Positions 23,132-32,609 are shown, counted from the first letter of the stretch. The stretch: DNA of 41,923 nt from Planctomycetota bacterium (GCA_021800165.1 JAJYZF010000031.1:1-41923), one strand, 5' to 3'. A program made the numbers and translations. The notes: generated by a model from the letters alone, not told the origin.

Positions 23132-23439
23132 CCGCGGGCTGGATTCCACAGCACTGGTAGCTACTTCGCTTGCGGCGACCTTTTTAAGACTAAACTCACC
23201 CCGGAAACGCCCATAGCGTCATCCGGCTTTCTCACCCAGAAATGCCAAACACACTCATGGTAGACCACCGGACGCCTTTGGTCAATAGCATATCGAGAAA
23301 CTCGCGGGGGTGGGATTAACAAATACGGTGGGTCGGACCAGCGTTTCAGACTGGATTTTATCCGGCAACTATGATAAATTGATGAAAGTGGCCCCTTTTA
23401 TCCGATAGTGGGGTTTAGGGATTACACAAGGTTCGGGCT
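23132..23439. other. Divergent intergenic region
   Basis: No gene was recognised. It separates the two-TM gene (minus) from the amidase-like gene (plus) and should hold both promoters. TATGATAAATTGATG near 23370 is a possible -10 region for the plus strand, without a clear -35. Confidence 0.3.
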
Positions 23440-24156
23440 ATGGCCGCTGGTACTGGTAAAAGTCGATCGCGCAAAAGGCCGGTAACTTACAGCCGCGTTT
23501 TTGCGGTATTGGTCAGTCTGGTGTTTAGCCTCTCGCTGTGTGCGGGTACGTTGTTGCTTTTGGAAGGTCGTCCGATTGCGGGGGTGAGTCGGTATAACCT
23601 GCTGGCGGCAAGCAAGCGTATCAACCTGGCGGATCTGACATGGCGGCATCTGGCACCGACGGTGCCGGCGCAACGGTGGAAATACATAGTTATTTATCAG
23701 TCGCAAAGCCCCGCAGGTGATGCCGCGGAGCTGGCGCGTGGCCGTTTGTTGGAAGATACCGGTTCGGGTGACCGGGTGCTTCAGGAGGTGCCTGCATATT
23801 TTCATTTTGTGATTGACAATGGACGCAACAATGCCGGCAAGGCGGATGGAGCTGTGGAAATTGGAACATCGTGGCGGCATCAGGATTTTTCCGCACCCTA
23901 TTGCCAGTGGCCCGACCCTCGTTATCATCATTATACTGTTTATAAGCAAGCCATTGGTATTTGTCTGATAGGTAATGTGAATGTCAAGCCGTTTACGCGG
24001 AATCAGGTGACTGCTTTGCAGCATTTGGTCCGGCAACTTCAGCGGAAGTACAATGTTCCCGATGCCCGGGTGAAATTTCAATGGAATCTGGCTAACGATT
24101 CCACTTCCAAGGAAGCGTCTCTCTCCAGCAAGTTCAAGGGGTGGTTGAGCCGTTAG
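23440..24156 (+). CDS. Membrane-anchored amidase-fold protein lacking the zinc ligands (pseudo-PGRP)
   Basis: This 238-aa protein has a basic N-terminus and one TM anchor (about residues 19-41). It then has the peptidoglycan-recognition/N-acetylmuramoyl-L-alanine amidase (Amidase_2) pattern: WKYIVIYQSQSPAGDAAELA (80-99), FHFVIDNG (121-128), VEIGTSWRHQ, QAIGICLIGNVN (170-181), FTRNQVTALQHLVRQLQRKY. In active relatives the first block has IVIHHS, the last has GH-D and DCPG. Here these read IVIYQS, FQWN and DSTS, so all three zinc-binding positions are changed. It is therefore probably a binding or structural protein of the cell envelope rather than an enzyme. The open frame is intact, which argues against simple decay. 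Confidence 0.75.
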   Translation: MAAGTGKSRSRKRPVTYSRVFAVLVSLVFSLSLCAGTLLLLEGRPIAGVSRYNLLAASKRINLADLTWRHLAPTVPAQRWKYIVIYQSQSPAGDAAELARGRLLEDTGSGDRVLQEVPAYFHFVIDNGRNNAGKADGAVEIGTSWRHQDFSAPYCQWPDPRYHHYTVYKQAIGICLIGNVNVKPFTRNQVTALQHLVRQLQRKYNVPDARVKFQWNLANDSTSKEASLSSKFKGWLSR

Positions 24157-24334
24157 GCTTGACTTAATCCATACCGTTACGTCCGCGGCAATGCATGTCA
24201 GGTCTGCCGCGTTGTTCTATTGTGGCAAAGCTCTTTGAGCCTATATTGTTAATTGCGGCCATGTTGCCGGTCCGTTTTGGCCGATGGATTATGGGGGCCG
24301 CCGCCACGACGGAAGAAGTATCTAACGAGATTTA

Positions 24335-25231
24335 ATGGAACCGTTACCTGAAATATCGGATTTTGAAGTGCTTTCGTGCCTCGGCTACGGAGCCAGGAGC
24401 ACTATTTACGCGGTGTGCGAAAACCGGACGGGGCAGGTGTATGCGCTGAAGCGGGTTATGCGCCGGAGTGCCGAAGATGACCGGTTCCTGGAACAGGCGA
24501 GCCAGGAATATCAGATCAGCAGTCAGTTTGACCATCCGGCGCTGCGGAAGAGCCATCGGTTGATCAAAAAGCGCAAACTTCTTACGACGGTGGAGTTGCA
24601 TTTGCTGATGGACCTGGTGGATGGGACGTCGCTGGATTCCGAAAGGCCGGCCAATTTACGCAGTCTTTTGTCGATTGCGTGCCAGGTGGCGCGGGGGCTT
24701 GGGGCGATGCACAAACTGGGATATGTGCATGCGGATATCAAGCCCAACAATATACTGGTGAATGCCGACGGCCAGTGCAAGATCATTGATTTCGGCCAAA
24801 GTTGCAGCATTGGTACGGTGAAATCGCGCATCCAGGGGACGCCGGATTATATCGCGCCGGAACAGGTGGCCTTGGGGCCGCTGACGCCGGCTACGGACGT
24901 TTTTAATTTCGGGGCGACGTTTTATTGGTGCGTGACCGATCGGCATGTTCCCACGGTCATTCCTAAACGCCGGCAGGGTTTGGCGGCGGTGTCGTCGCGC
25001 GAGCTGGTTTCGCCGCACGAAATCAACCCACGTATTCCGGTGTCGTTTTCCAAGCTCCTTTTGGAGTGTATTGAAAATCGTCCATCTGATCGCCCGGCGA
25101 GTATGGACGAGGTGCTCTCGCGATTGGAGCTGGTCTTGAGCTTGAGTTCCACATTGCGTCTGGATGATACGCTGGGTTTGGGTGGAAGCAGCCAGGCCAG
25201 CGCTGCCAACAAGGACGATACTGTGACTTGA
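24335..25231 (+). CDS. Serine/threonine protein kinase (Hanks type), soluble
   Basis: This 298-aa protein shows the kinase motifs in order: Gly-rich loop LGYGARSTIY (16-25), K39 (YALKR), catalytic loop HADIKPNNI (132-140; D134, K136, N139, with HAD in place of HRD), DFG 152-154, the GTPDYIAPEQ activation segment (168-177) and DVFNFGATFYW. There is no TM segment or sensor domain, unlike many planctomycete kinases. The C-terminal ~35 residues are Ser/Thr-rich. It probably phosphorylates cytosolic proteins on Ser/Thr; the substrate is unknown. A metallophosphoesterase follows 140 bp downstream on the same strand. Confidence 0.92.
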   Translation: MEPLPEISDFEVLSCLGYGARSTIYAVCENRTGQVYALKRVMRRSAEDDRFLEQASQEYQISSQFDHPALRKSHRLIKKRKLLTTVELHLLMDLVDGTSLDSERPANLRSLLSIACQVARGLGAMHKLGYVHADIKPNNILVNADGQCKIIDFGQSCSIGTVKSRIQGTPDYIAPEQVALGPLTPATDVFNFGATFYWCVTDRHVPTVIPKRRQGLAAVSSRELVSPHEINPRIPVSFSKLLLECIENRPSDRPASMDEVLSRLELVLSLSSTLRLDDTLGLGGSSQASAANKDDTVT

Positions 25232-25371
25232 GCCGCGGGCGGGGGCGGCGGGCGATGGATGGTAAGATGACCAGAGTGAGCAGGAGGGCGGCGGGCTTGC
25301 GGGGCGGTTGCGTGATAGAACAGGCCCCATGATATTCACCATGGTAAGCACCGGCACGGCGAACACTGGAT

Positions 25372-26223
25372 ATGAAGACCAATCACGCGATTGACTTACT
25401 GATGAACGCGGCGCGGCAGAGTATGGGCAGCCCGCTACGCAGCGGCCAACTTTTGCATTTACCGGCGGAGGGCGAGTTGATAGTCGCCGGCGATTTGCAT
25501 AATCATCGCCGCAACTTTGAGCGCATTGTCACCCTGGCGGCGTTGGACGGTTTTAACCAGCGGCATGTGGTGTTGCAGGAATTGATTCATGGTGGAGCTT
25601 TGGGGGCGCAGGGCGAGGATAACAGTCTGGTGTTGCTGCTGGATGCTATAGACTGGTCGCTGAAGTTTCCGGGGCGTGTGCATTTTATATTGTCGAATCA
25701 TGACTGGGCGCAGGTTTTTGGGGTGCCGATTCTGAAGGAGGGATTTGATCTGACGGAGCGCTTCAACCGGGCCTTAAGTGTGCATTTTGGCGCGCGGGCG
25801 GCGGAAGTGGGGGCGGCGTTTCGGGCGTTTGTGATGAGTCTGCCGCTGGCCTGTATCACAGTCAACGGTATTTTGGTGAGCCATTCGCTGCCTGGGCCGA
25901 TGGATATGGCGCATTTTGACCCTGGTATTCTTACGCGGCAGCTTGGGAGCGGCGATTATGCCCGGATGGCCTCGGTTTACCGCATGATTTGGGGGCGGCA
26001 GCAGACGGTGGCGGTGGTGCGGGAGCTTTCGCGGGTGTGGTTTACGGAGATATTTATCTGCGGCCATCAGCCGCAGGAAAAGGGGTTCGGGGAATTGGCG
26101 GAGCGGATATTCCTGATCGACTCGTCGCATAATCACGGGGCGGTGGTGGCGATTGATCTGGCCCGGCAATACACCGTGTCGGGGCTAGGGGAACAGGTGA
26201 TTCCGCTGGCGGGGGTGGCGTAG
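25372..26223 (+). CDS. Metallophosphoesterase (calcineurin-like)
   Basis: This 283-aa protein has the binuclear metal motifs GDLHNH (40-45), LSNHDWA near 108, HSLPGP near 167 and ICGHQPQ near 229. These correspond to the GD-H, GNHD (here SNHD), H and GH-H positions of the family. There is no signal peptide, so it is cytosolic. It could hydrolyse phosphoproteins or nucleotide phosphates. It follows a Ser/Thr kinase on the same strand, so a role as the opposing protein phosphatase is possible but unproven. The stop lies 7 bp from the stop of mnmE (convergent). Confidence 0.85.
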   Translation: MKTNHAIDLLMNAARQSMGSPLRSGQLLHLPAEGELIVAGDLHNHRRNFERIVTLAALDGFNQRHVVLQELIHGGALGAQGEDNSLVLLLDAIDWSLKFPGRVHFILSNHDWAQVFGVPILKEGFDLTERFNRALSVHFGARAAEVGAAFRAFVMSLPLACITVNGILVSHSLPGPMDMAHFDPGILTRQLGSGDYARMASVYRMIWGRQQTVAVVRELSRVWFTEIFICGHQPQEKGFGELAERIFLIDSSHNHGAVVAIDLARQYTVSGLGEQVIPLAGVA

Positions 26224-26230
26224 AGCGGTC

Positions 26231-27592
26231 TTATTTGCCGATGCAGAAGCGGCCAAAAATTTTACCCAGCAGATCATCGGCGGTCATGGTGCCGGATATT
26301 TCACCCAGGGCCTGGAGGGTTTGGCGGAGTTCCTGGGCCAGCAGTTCGGGCATGGTATCGCCGAGGCTGGTGGTGCAAAGTTTGGTTGCTTCCCGCAGGG
26401 CGGCAAGGGCCTGTTGCAGGGCTGCTTGATGGCGGGCGTTGAGGGCGATATGGGCAGGGGTGAGCGTAGGTCCCTGGTTGATGGCGTTGGTGATAAGGTC
26501 TTGGAGCTGGTCGAGATTTTGCCCGGTGCGGGCGGAAACGCTGATCGTGGGCCAAGGCACCAGGCGCACGTCTGGGGCGGTAAATCCGGGAAGATCGGCC
26601 TTATTTTGGACCAGAATCAAAGGTACAGCGTATTTTGCCACGGCGTCGGCCAAGGCTTGGGCGGATCGTAGCGGATCTTCGGGCGGGGCGGTGATGAGTA
26701 AAATGACATCGGCGGTTTGCAGGCTTTGGGCACGGGCGTTATCCATCAGCAGCCCCAACGGCGAGGAGTCGTCACCAGCGCCGGCGACATCGGTCAGGCG
26801 GAAGTGGCGTCCGTGGTGGCAGAGGTCTACGGAGATCGCATCGCGTGTGGTGCCGGCCAAGTCGGAAACGATGGCGCGAGGCTCGCCACGCAAAGCGTTC
26901 AAAAGAGAGCTTTTTCCGACATTGGGTCGGCCCAGCATGACCACGGATGGCTGGGAGTCAAAATCTTCCCAGCGGTCGGCGTTATCGACGAGTGCGGCGA
27001 TTTTATGGCCCAGGGTTTGGAGTTGCTGGTGCAGGGCGGCAGCAGAGATGAAGGTGATATCGGGTTCTTGAGTAAAGTCGATGTTGGCCTCAACGAGAGC
27101 CAAAAGCTCGGCGAGTTGGTCGGCGAGATCGTGGGTCCAACGGAATAGTTCGCCGCGGCGCAGGTTTTCCGCGGCGCGGAGCTGGCGGCGATTGCGGGCG
27201 GCGATGGTGGCGGCAATGCCTTCGGCGCGGGTTAGGTCGAATTTGCCGCCGCAAAATGCCCGGGCGGTGAATTCCCCTGGTTCAGCGCTGCGGCCGCCGG
27301 CGGCCAGCAGTTCCGCCAGGAGAATGGAGAGCAGGACGGGGGAACCAGGCAGATGAATTTCGGCCATCCTCTGGCCGGTGAAACTGCGTGGGGCTTCCAG
27401 AAGGATAACGCCGACCGGGGCATCGACACTGCGCATACGTGCCGGGAGCCAAAAGCCGACGTTCAAAGGGCCGGGAATTTCCAGGGTTTGCCGCACCAGT
27501 TGGTGGGATTCGGGGCCGCTGAGGCGGATAATGCCCCGGATTCCGCGGCCGGGCGGCGAGCTGATGGCAACGATGGTATCGGTGGTAATCAT
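26231..27592 (-). CDS. mnmE: tRNA modification GTPase MnmE
   Basis: This 453-aa protein starts at ATG 27592 (MITTDTIVAISSPPGRGIRG), the usual family start; a longer upstream extension is not supported. The N-terminal domain binds 5-formyl-THF. The G domain carries VMLGRPNVGKSSLLNAL, AGTTRDAIS, LTDVAGAGD (DVAG instead of the common DTAG) and QNKADL. The C-terminus ends FCIGK, the conserved CxGK motif. With MnmG it makes the cmnm5 modification at wobble U34 of certain tRNAs. It lies 37 bp downstream of yidC, a conserved pairing near replication-origin gene sets in many bacteria, but rnpA and rpmH are not seen here. Confidence 0.96.
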   Translation of the reverse strand: MITTDTIVAISSPPGRGIRGIIRLSGPESHQLVRQTLEIPGPLNVGFWLPARMRSVDAPVGVILLEAPRSFTGQRMAEIHLPGSPVLLSILLAELLAAGGRSAEPGEFTARAFCGGKFDLTRAEGIAATIAARNRRQLRAAENLRRGELFRWTHDLADQLAELLALVEANIDFTQEPDITFISAAALHQQLQTLGHKIAALVDNADRWEDFDSQPSVVMLGRPNVGKSSLLNALRGEPRAIVSDLAGTTRDAISVDLCHHGRHFRLTDVAGAGDDSSPLGLLMDNARAQSLQTADVILLITAPPEDPLRSAQALADAVAKYAVPLILVQNKADLPGFTAPDVRLVPWPTISVSARTGQNLDQLQDLITNAINQGPTLTPAHIALNARHQAALQQALAALREATKLCTTSLGDTMPELLAQELRQTLQALGEISGTMTADDLLGKIFGRFCIGK

Positions 27593-27629
27593 GGTGGCTC
27601 GCGAGGTGCTGTTGCACCATTCACAGGCA

Positions 27630-29582
27630 TCACTTGGTAGTGGCCAGGGCGGCAGCCGCGTCCATCTTTCGCAAGTGGCGGCGCACCAACCAGGAGTCAA
27701 CGAGTCCACCGATGGTGCTGGCGCAGATGTAGAGGTTTAACCCGGATGGCGCGTTGTATAAAAACAGGGGAAAGAGCAGGATCATGTATTGCGAAATCAT
27801 CTGCGTTTGCCGTTGTTGGGGGTCGGTGGGAGGCGGAGAGAGCTTCATCTGCATTTTCATTTGCAGGAAGAAGACCACACCTAAAAGCAGGGGCAGCAGA
27901 TTGAACGCGATAAAATTCTGGCCGGCAAACTGGTAGCCCAGAATGGGAATATGAAAGCTGATGGGATGGCTGTAGATGGTATCGGGGTTGGATAAATTGG
28001 TAATCCAACCTGGAATAAAGCCGGCCTGGCGCAAGTCTATATCCACGGCGAGGCCGGAATACAAAGCGATCCAGATAGGCATTTGCAGCAACATGGGTAA
28101 ACAACCCAGCACACTGCTGGCCGGATTGACGTTGCGTTCTTTGTAGAGGGCCATGGTTTCCTGCTGGAGGCGGGGTTTGTCTTTGGCGTATTTGGTGCGC
28201 AGGCGTTCCAGATCGGGTGCCAGCGCCGCCATTTTTCGCTGGGTTTTGGTCATGGTAATTTGGCCGTAGCGTGTCAAGGGGTGCAGGAGCAGGCGGATCA
28301 GCAGCACGAAAATCATGATGGCGATGCCGTAATTGGGAATGAGGGTGTGGATCCAGGTTAAAATTTTAAGAATGGCCAAGGCCAGCCAGGCGAAGGTGAG
28401 AAAAGAACACCAGCTTCCCTGGTTGAACTGGATGACCGCCAGGTAATGAAACAGGTTGTATTGGTAGGCGGGGGAGCCGGGTTGGGCATGAGCGGAGCCG
28501 GCCAGGATGGAGCGTTTTTTAGGGCCACAATAGACGCTTAAGGGCATGGCGGTGTGGCCGCCCGCGGGGATCTGCAAGGACGCGCCTTTGAGAACGACCG
28601 CGGCAATTCCCCGTGGCTCGGCACTGCTGGGTTCGGAGCCAATACGCTTCACCCAGGCGGAATGCAGGAAGGTGATGCGCGGAATCTGCTGGCCGTTGTC
28701 CAATGGATCCCAGTGGATGGGGCCATAAGGCAGGGGCCTTACAATGGCGGTGAAAAAGCGATTGGACGTGGCGATCCACAAAAGCCGGTTTGGGCCGGTA
28801 AAAAGGCCGAGTTTTACAGGTTGAGCGCCGGATTCGGCCATGGCGGTCTGATAGACCTCTGGAAAGCCGCTGGTATCGAGATAATGGCTTTGTTGGCGAT
28901 AGCCGGCGCTCATAAACGTGCGGAGGTCTTCCTGGCGGTCTTGGAGCGGCAAATCGGTAGGTCCGAGTTCATCGAGAGCGGCGCGCATGGGTTGGGAAGT
29001 CAGGTTGTAGATTTTTTGGGTGATACGCACATCATAGGTTTTGGGGTTGATGCGAAAGGTTTTGTCGATGCGGGCCAGAGGATGGCCGGCGGCATCGGCC
29101 ACGGTCAGGCTGAGCGTGGTACTGAGGCGCGGCTGGCTGGTTTTTGGTGAGAGCACGCCCCAGACCACGTGCTGGAGCGGGTAGGCAATGCCGTTGATGA
29201 TGGCCTTGGTGGTGGCAAAGGGCAGCGGCGAATTGGGGCGGGCGGTGAGCAACAGCAGCGGTGCATCGGATCCGATGTGCTGGCGATATTGGGCGGCGTT
29301 GAGTTTGACATTTTCAATACCCGCGGAAACATTGCTTACCGTAACGGCGAGCAAATAGGGTTGTCCCTTGACGGCGCTGCCCAGGGTGATGCGGGTGGGG
29401 GCGACCTGGTTTACGGGTACCACCTTTTGATAGCCCGCGCCGGTGCCTGTGGCCTGGGCACCGCCGGAGCGGTGGGGGTGGGGTTTGCCTTTGGGCTTAA
29501 AGAAAAAGTGGGTGAAGAGATTCATGGCCAGAAAAGCCACGGCGAAGATCATCAGAAAATTGAGCAGCTTTTTAGCGTTCAT
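27630..29582 (-). CDS. yidC: Membrane protein insertase YidC
   Basis: This 650-aa protein starts at ATG 29582 with AGAGG 5 bases before it; a TTG one codon earlier is less likely. TM1 (LLNFLMIFAVAFLAMNLFTH) is followed by a large extracytoplasmic beta domain (about 40-370), then the conserved insertase core: YGIAIMIFVLLIRLLLHPLT with the groove Arg, LERLRTKYAKDKPRLQQETM (cytoplasmic coiled hairpin), CLPMLLQMPIWIALYSGL, FNLLPLLLGVVFFLQM and LFPLFLYNAPSGLNLYICAS. It inserts proteins into the inner membrane alone or with Sec. The size matches Gram-negative-type YidC. mnmE follows. Confidence 0.97.
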   Translation of the reverse strand: MNAKKLLNFLMIFAVAFLAMNLFTHFFFKPKGKPHPHRSGGAQATGTGAGYQKVVPVNQVAPTRITLGSAVKGQPYLLAVTVSNVSAGIENVKLNAAQYRQHIGSDAPLLLLTARPNSPLPFATTKAIINGIAYPLQHVVWGVLSPKTSQPRLSTTLSLTVADAAGHPLARIDKTFRINPKTYDVRITQKIYNLTSQPMRAALDELGPTDLPLQDRQEDLRTFMSAGYRQQSHYLDTSGFPEVYQTAMAESGAQPVKLGLFTGPNRLLWIATSNRFFTAIVRPLPYGPIHWDPLDNGQQIPRITFLHSAWVKRIGSEPSSAEPRGIAAVVLKGASLQIPAGGHTAMPLSVYCGPKKRSILAGSAHAQPGSPAYQYNLFHYLAVIQFNQGSWCSFLTFAWLALAILKILTWIHTLIPNYGIAIMIFVLLIRLLLHPLTRYGQITMTKTQRKMAALAPDLERLRTKYAKDKPRLQQETMALYKERNVNPASSVLGCLPMLLQMPIWIALYSGLAVDIDLRQAGFIPGWITNLSNPDTIYSHPISFHIPILGYQFAGQNFIAFNLLPLLLGVVFFLQMKMQMKLSPPPTDPQQRQTQMISQYMILLFPLFLYNAPSGLNLYICASTIGGLVDSWLVRRHLRKMDAAAALATTK

Positions 29583-29728
29583 CAAAACCTCTCGTCAGGT
29601 AGGCGGCAGAGCCTTGGCCAGGGCAGGGCAACCGTGGTAGTGTAAAACTTACCGGCTTCAATGGCAGCACCCGCGGATGGTTTGCGGGGCATTGCGGCCG
29701 GGGGCGGGGGGCTATTTTTCCACATTGA

Positions 29729-30604
29729 TTAAACGCCCTCCAACAGGCGTTGCCCCAGGAAGTTATCGAGGGCGTCAATGGAACGCACCTTTTCCGCCGT
29801 CACATTGACATCGTAGGACAGGCGGACGAATTCGACGGCATCGGCGTGGAGAATGGCATAGCTGGCCCGCGGATCGTGGTCGCGAGGCTGGCCGACACTG
29901 CCGACATTGATCACCGCTTTTTCGCTGCCGATGGCATAACGATTGTCGAGGTCGGCGGGGGAATAAAAATCGGGATGTTCGACAAAAACGCCGGGAACAT
30001 GGGTATGGCCGACGAAGCACAAATGGGGCACGCGATCGAAAATGCCGGCGAGTTTTTGGGTGGCGGAATAAATGTCGTCCGGGAAAATATATTCATTGAT
30101 GGGTCGGCGGGGGGAACCATGCACAGCCAGGAATTTGTCGGTTAACATGCGTGTTTGCATGGAACCGAGATAGCGCCACCGCCGGTTGCGGCGCGGCTTG
30201 TCGGGGTCGGATTCAAATTGCTGGCGGGTCCAGAAGGCGGCATTTTCCGCGGCGGTATTAAAATTGTACGGTTCATAAAAGATCGCGAAATCGTGGTTGC
30301 CCATGATGGTGAACTGGCAATTTTCCAGCACCAGGTCGATACATTCCAGCGGATTGGGGCCGTAGCCGATGACATCGCCGAGACAGCAGATGTTGCCGAT
30401 GCCCCGTTTGGCAATATCTTCCAGTACCGTGGTGAGGGCTTCGAGGTTGGCGTGAATATCGGAAATAATAGCCAGCGCGTCGGATTTGCCATTGGTGGAA
30501 GATGGCGGCGGCGCGGGCATGGGCGCAGGGGCATCTGAAGCATTGGCTTCATGGGCGTTGCGGATACTGGAGAGTCCGGCGAGATGTTCTGATTTTTCGT
30601 CCAA
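29729..30604 (-). CDS. Metallophosphoesterase, YfcE/diadenosine-tetraphosphatase-like
   Basis: This 291-aa protein has its assigned start at TTG 30604; the first ~40 residues are Ala/Pro-rich and poorly constrained, so the true start may be internal. Metal motifs: IISDIHANLEAL (D49, H51), LGDVIGYGPNP, IMGNHDFA, AVHGSP, and FVGHTHVPGVF, followed by VINVGSVGQPRD. The GDVIGYGPNP segment with INVGSVGQPRD is typical of the COG0639-like branch. The enzyme is cytosolic; its substrate (nucleotide or phosphoprotein) is unknown. A hairpin AACGCC/GGCGTT covers the last codons. Confidence 0.88.
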   Translation of the reverse strand: MDEKSEHLAGLSSIRNAHEANASDAPAPMPAPPPSSTNGKSDALAIISDIHANLEALTTVLEDIAKRGIGNICCLGDVIGYGPNPLECIDLVLENCQFTIMGNHDFAIFYEPYNFNTAAENAAFWTRQQFESDPDKPRRNRRWRYLGSMQTRMLTDKFLAVHGSPRRPINEYIFPDDIYSATQKLAGIFDRVPHLCFVGHTHVPGVFVEHPDFYSPADLDNRYAIGSEKAVINVGSVGQPRDHDPRASYAILHADAVEFVRLSYDVNVTAEKVRSIDALDNFLGQRLLEGV

Positions 30605-30911
30605 AGTCGCGGTGATTCCTGCATGGGGTCTTCTACAACGGGCCGCAAGACGTTATGCTGGCTCTCGGGGGAACTCGGGCCGGATGGATTCCACCAGCAC
30701 GCGGGGTATGCCGGATAGGGCGGAAAACCTCTTGGTGCGGGCGGAATTCCGGCCGGTTGGCCGATTTCCTAAGCCGTACTCTAGTTGAGCATATAGGCTT
30801 GCGTCAAATGGTCGCGGTGAGGCGGTGCGGCGGACGGTGGCATGGCGGGCCGAAATGCGTCGAACCGAGCTACGCGGCGGTGCCCCGGCGGCGATAAAAA
30901 GGGAGTTGGCG
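30605..30911. other. Intergenic region before the radical SAM gene
   Basis: No gene or RNA was recognised. It is the divergent gap between the phosphoesterase (minus) and the radical SAM gene (plus). TACTCTAGTTGAGCATATAGG near 30776-30796 is the only A/T-richer part and may hold a promoter. Confidence 0.25.
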
Positions 30912-31805
30912 ATGGATGATAAACTTTTTCCAATGGCGGTGACAACGGACGCGACGCGACGGGCTTTCTCCAGCCATTCACGGGTTTGGGCGGAGAATCG
31001 ATATGTGTATCCGGTGGTGTCGCGGCGAAGCGGCGGCTTGAGCATCGGCATCAATCTTAACCCGGATAAAATTTGTAACTTTGACTGCATCTATTGCAGT
31101 GTGGACCGGCAGGTGAGCGGCCCAAGCGGGCGGGTGGAGACGGCGGTGGTGCGCAGGGAACTGCGTCAGATGCTGGCCTTGGCCGCTTCGGGTGGGATTT
31201 TCCGGTTGCCGGAGTTTGCAGCCATCAGGCCGGAGTTGATGCGGCTCAATGACATCGCGTTTTCGGGTGACGGCGAACCGACCACCTGCCCGGTGTTTGG
31301 GCGATGTTGTCAACTTGCGGCCGAGGAACTGCAACGGTGCGGGTTATCCGGGGTCAAACTTGTGTTGATAACCAATGCCACGATGTTTGGCCGGCGGCCG
31401 GTGCGCAAGGCCCTGGAATATCTGGATCAGCATGGTGGAGAAATCTGGGCCAAGCTGGATGCGGGCACCGCCGCTTATTATCAGTTGGTGAACAGGCCGG
31501 GGGTGGGCCTGGACCGGATTTTGGCCAATATCACGTGGTGTGCGCAGGTGCGGCCCACGGTGATTCAAACGCTATTGATGCGAATACATGGCCAACCACC
31601 GCCGCCGGAAGAAATACAGGCTTACGCCGGGCGGCTTGGGGATATCATTGCGGCCGGCGGCCGAATTAAGTTGGTGCAACTTTATACGGTGGCCCGCGGT
31701 ACCGCGGAAGACTATGTGGCTCCGTTGACACCGGAGGAAATGAGGGCAATTTCAGAGATGGTAAAACCGTGGTTGCCCGGGGTACCGCTGGAATGTTTCT
31801 GGTGA
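30912..31805 (+). CDS. Radical SAM protein (COG0731-like Fe-S oxidoreductase)
   Basis: It starts at ATG 30912 (297 aa) because GGGAG lies 6 bases upstream; an earlier in-frame start at 30825 lacks a site. Cluster motif C55NFDC59IYC62 is C-x3-C-x2-C, binding the 4Fe-4S cluster that cleaves SAM. INLNPDKICNFDCIYCSVDR, DIAFSGDGEPTTCP (the GGE-like motif) and LVLITNATM match the branch related to wyosine-type enzymes (COG0731). WAKLDAGTAAYYQLVNRP is also typical. The substrate is unknown. It stands alone on its strand. Confidence 0.85.
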   Translation: MDDKLFPMAVTTDATRRAFSSHSRVWAENRYVYPVVSRRSGGLSIGINLNPDKICNFDCIYCSVDRQVSGPSGRVETAVVRRELRQMLALAASGGIFRLPEFAAIRPELMRLNDIAFSGDGEPTTCPVFGRCCQLAAEELQRCGLSGVKLVLITNATMFGRRPVRKALEYLDQHGGEIWAKLDAGTAAYYQLVNRPGVGLDRILANITWCAQVRPTVIQTLLMRIHGQPPPPEEIQAYAGRLGDIIAAGGRIKLVQLYTVARGTAEDYVAPLTPEEMRAISEMVKPWLPGVPLECFW

Positions 31806-31984
31806 TTTAGCTGGACTGTTGCCGTTTTTCAGAGGCGTAAATGGTTGAATCTTCCGGAATTCGCGATTGCGGGGCGAGTTTTTGCCCATCCCGTGTTTTG
31901 TACGGGTGTGCAGAAACTCCGGGCCATCTTCAAAGGCCTGTGAGATCAGGCTTTTCGGTTACGCCAAAATGGCAAAAGTCGAGC

Positions 31985-32287
31985 TTAATGCCGCGGGGTG
32001 GAGGTTTTGACAATATTCTGGAAGAGTGTGGGATGCGTTTCCATGAGTTGCAGCATCCGTAACTCTCCGCGCCCACACGTACGCAAGCCCTGTTCCCAAC
32101 CTTGAACGAGCTTAATGGATACGTTGAGCACAGCCGCGAAGACCGCCTGCGACATGCCCAAGCTTTGGCGAATCTGTTGGACACGCCGGGCATTGGCCTT
32201 GGGCGGGGCGGGGGGAAGTTTAACGGTGAGGACGGTCAAAGGCCGTTTAGCGGTGCGGGGCGCATGCACCTTAGGGCGGGATTTCAT
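31985..32287 (-). CDS. HTH transcriptional regulator, orphan HigA/NadS-like antitoxin
   Basis: It starts at ATG 32287 (100 aa) with AAGGAG 5 bases upstream. The Lys/Arg/Pro-rich first ~35 residues are followed by a XRE-type helix-turn-helix: RRVQQIRQSLGMSQAVFAAV then LNVSIKLVQGWEQGLR. The form 'VQGWEQG' with an RMLQLMETHP tail is typical of antitoxins of RelE/HigB-type toxins. No toxin gene precedes or follows it; the upstream DNA is a tRNA. It may be an orphan antitoxin or a regulator of its own locus. Confidence 0.8.
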   Translation of the reverse strand: MKSRPKVHAPRTAKRPLTVLTVKLPPAPPKANARRVQQIRQSLGMSQAVFAAVLNVSIKLVQGWEQGLRTCGRGELRMLQLMETHPTLFQNIVKTSTPRH

Positions 32288-32316
32288 GAACACTCCTTGT
32301 TGTTGCCTGGGCCAAT

Positions 32317-32399
32317 GCCGGAGGAGGGAATCGAACCCACACTCTCTTGCGAGAACCGGATTTTGAATCCGGCGCGTCTGCCAGTTCCGCCACTCCGGC
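32317..32399 (-). tRNA. tRNA-Leu (anticodon CAA)
   Basis: 83 nt on the minus strand. The acceptor arm GCCGGAG/CTCCGGC pairs fully. The D arm reads TGGCGGAACTGGCAGACGC (class II leucine type). The anticodon stem CCGGA/TCCGG encloses TTCAAAA, giving anticodon CAA, which reads UUG. A long variable arm and the TGTGGGTTCGATTCCC T-arm are present. No 3' CCA is encoded. It sits about 250 bp from the Leu-rich leader peptide of leuA, whose first Leu codon is UUG. Confidence 0.97.
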
Positions 32400-32609
32400 G
32401 ATCGACCAGCAGCGATTATAGAAAGGCCGGGCCGAATTTGAAAGCGCTGATTTTAGACGCACGGACGCATCGCGGCGGTGTGCGGGAAGTTTCGGTGCGG
32501 CGGGTTTTGGAGAAGGGCGATGATTAAGGCCCGAGTCAGGGGCAGGATTATGGGCTTGGGCGCAGCGTTGCCGGCCCGCGATAATTTTGGGCGGCGTTTT
32601 TTTTGTGAT

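Noticed and set aside
24183-24216. Hairpin CGCGGCA/TGCCGCG after the amidase-like gene as a terminator
   Set aside because: The loop is 14 nt and no T-run follows; too weak to call.
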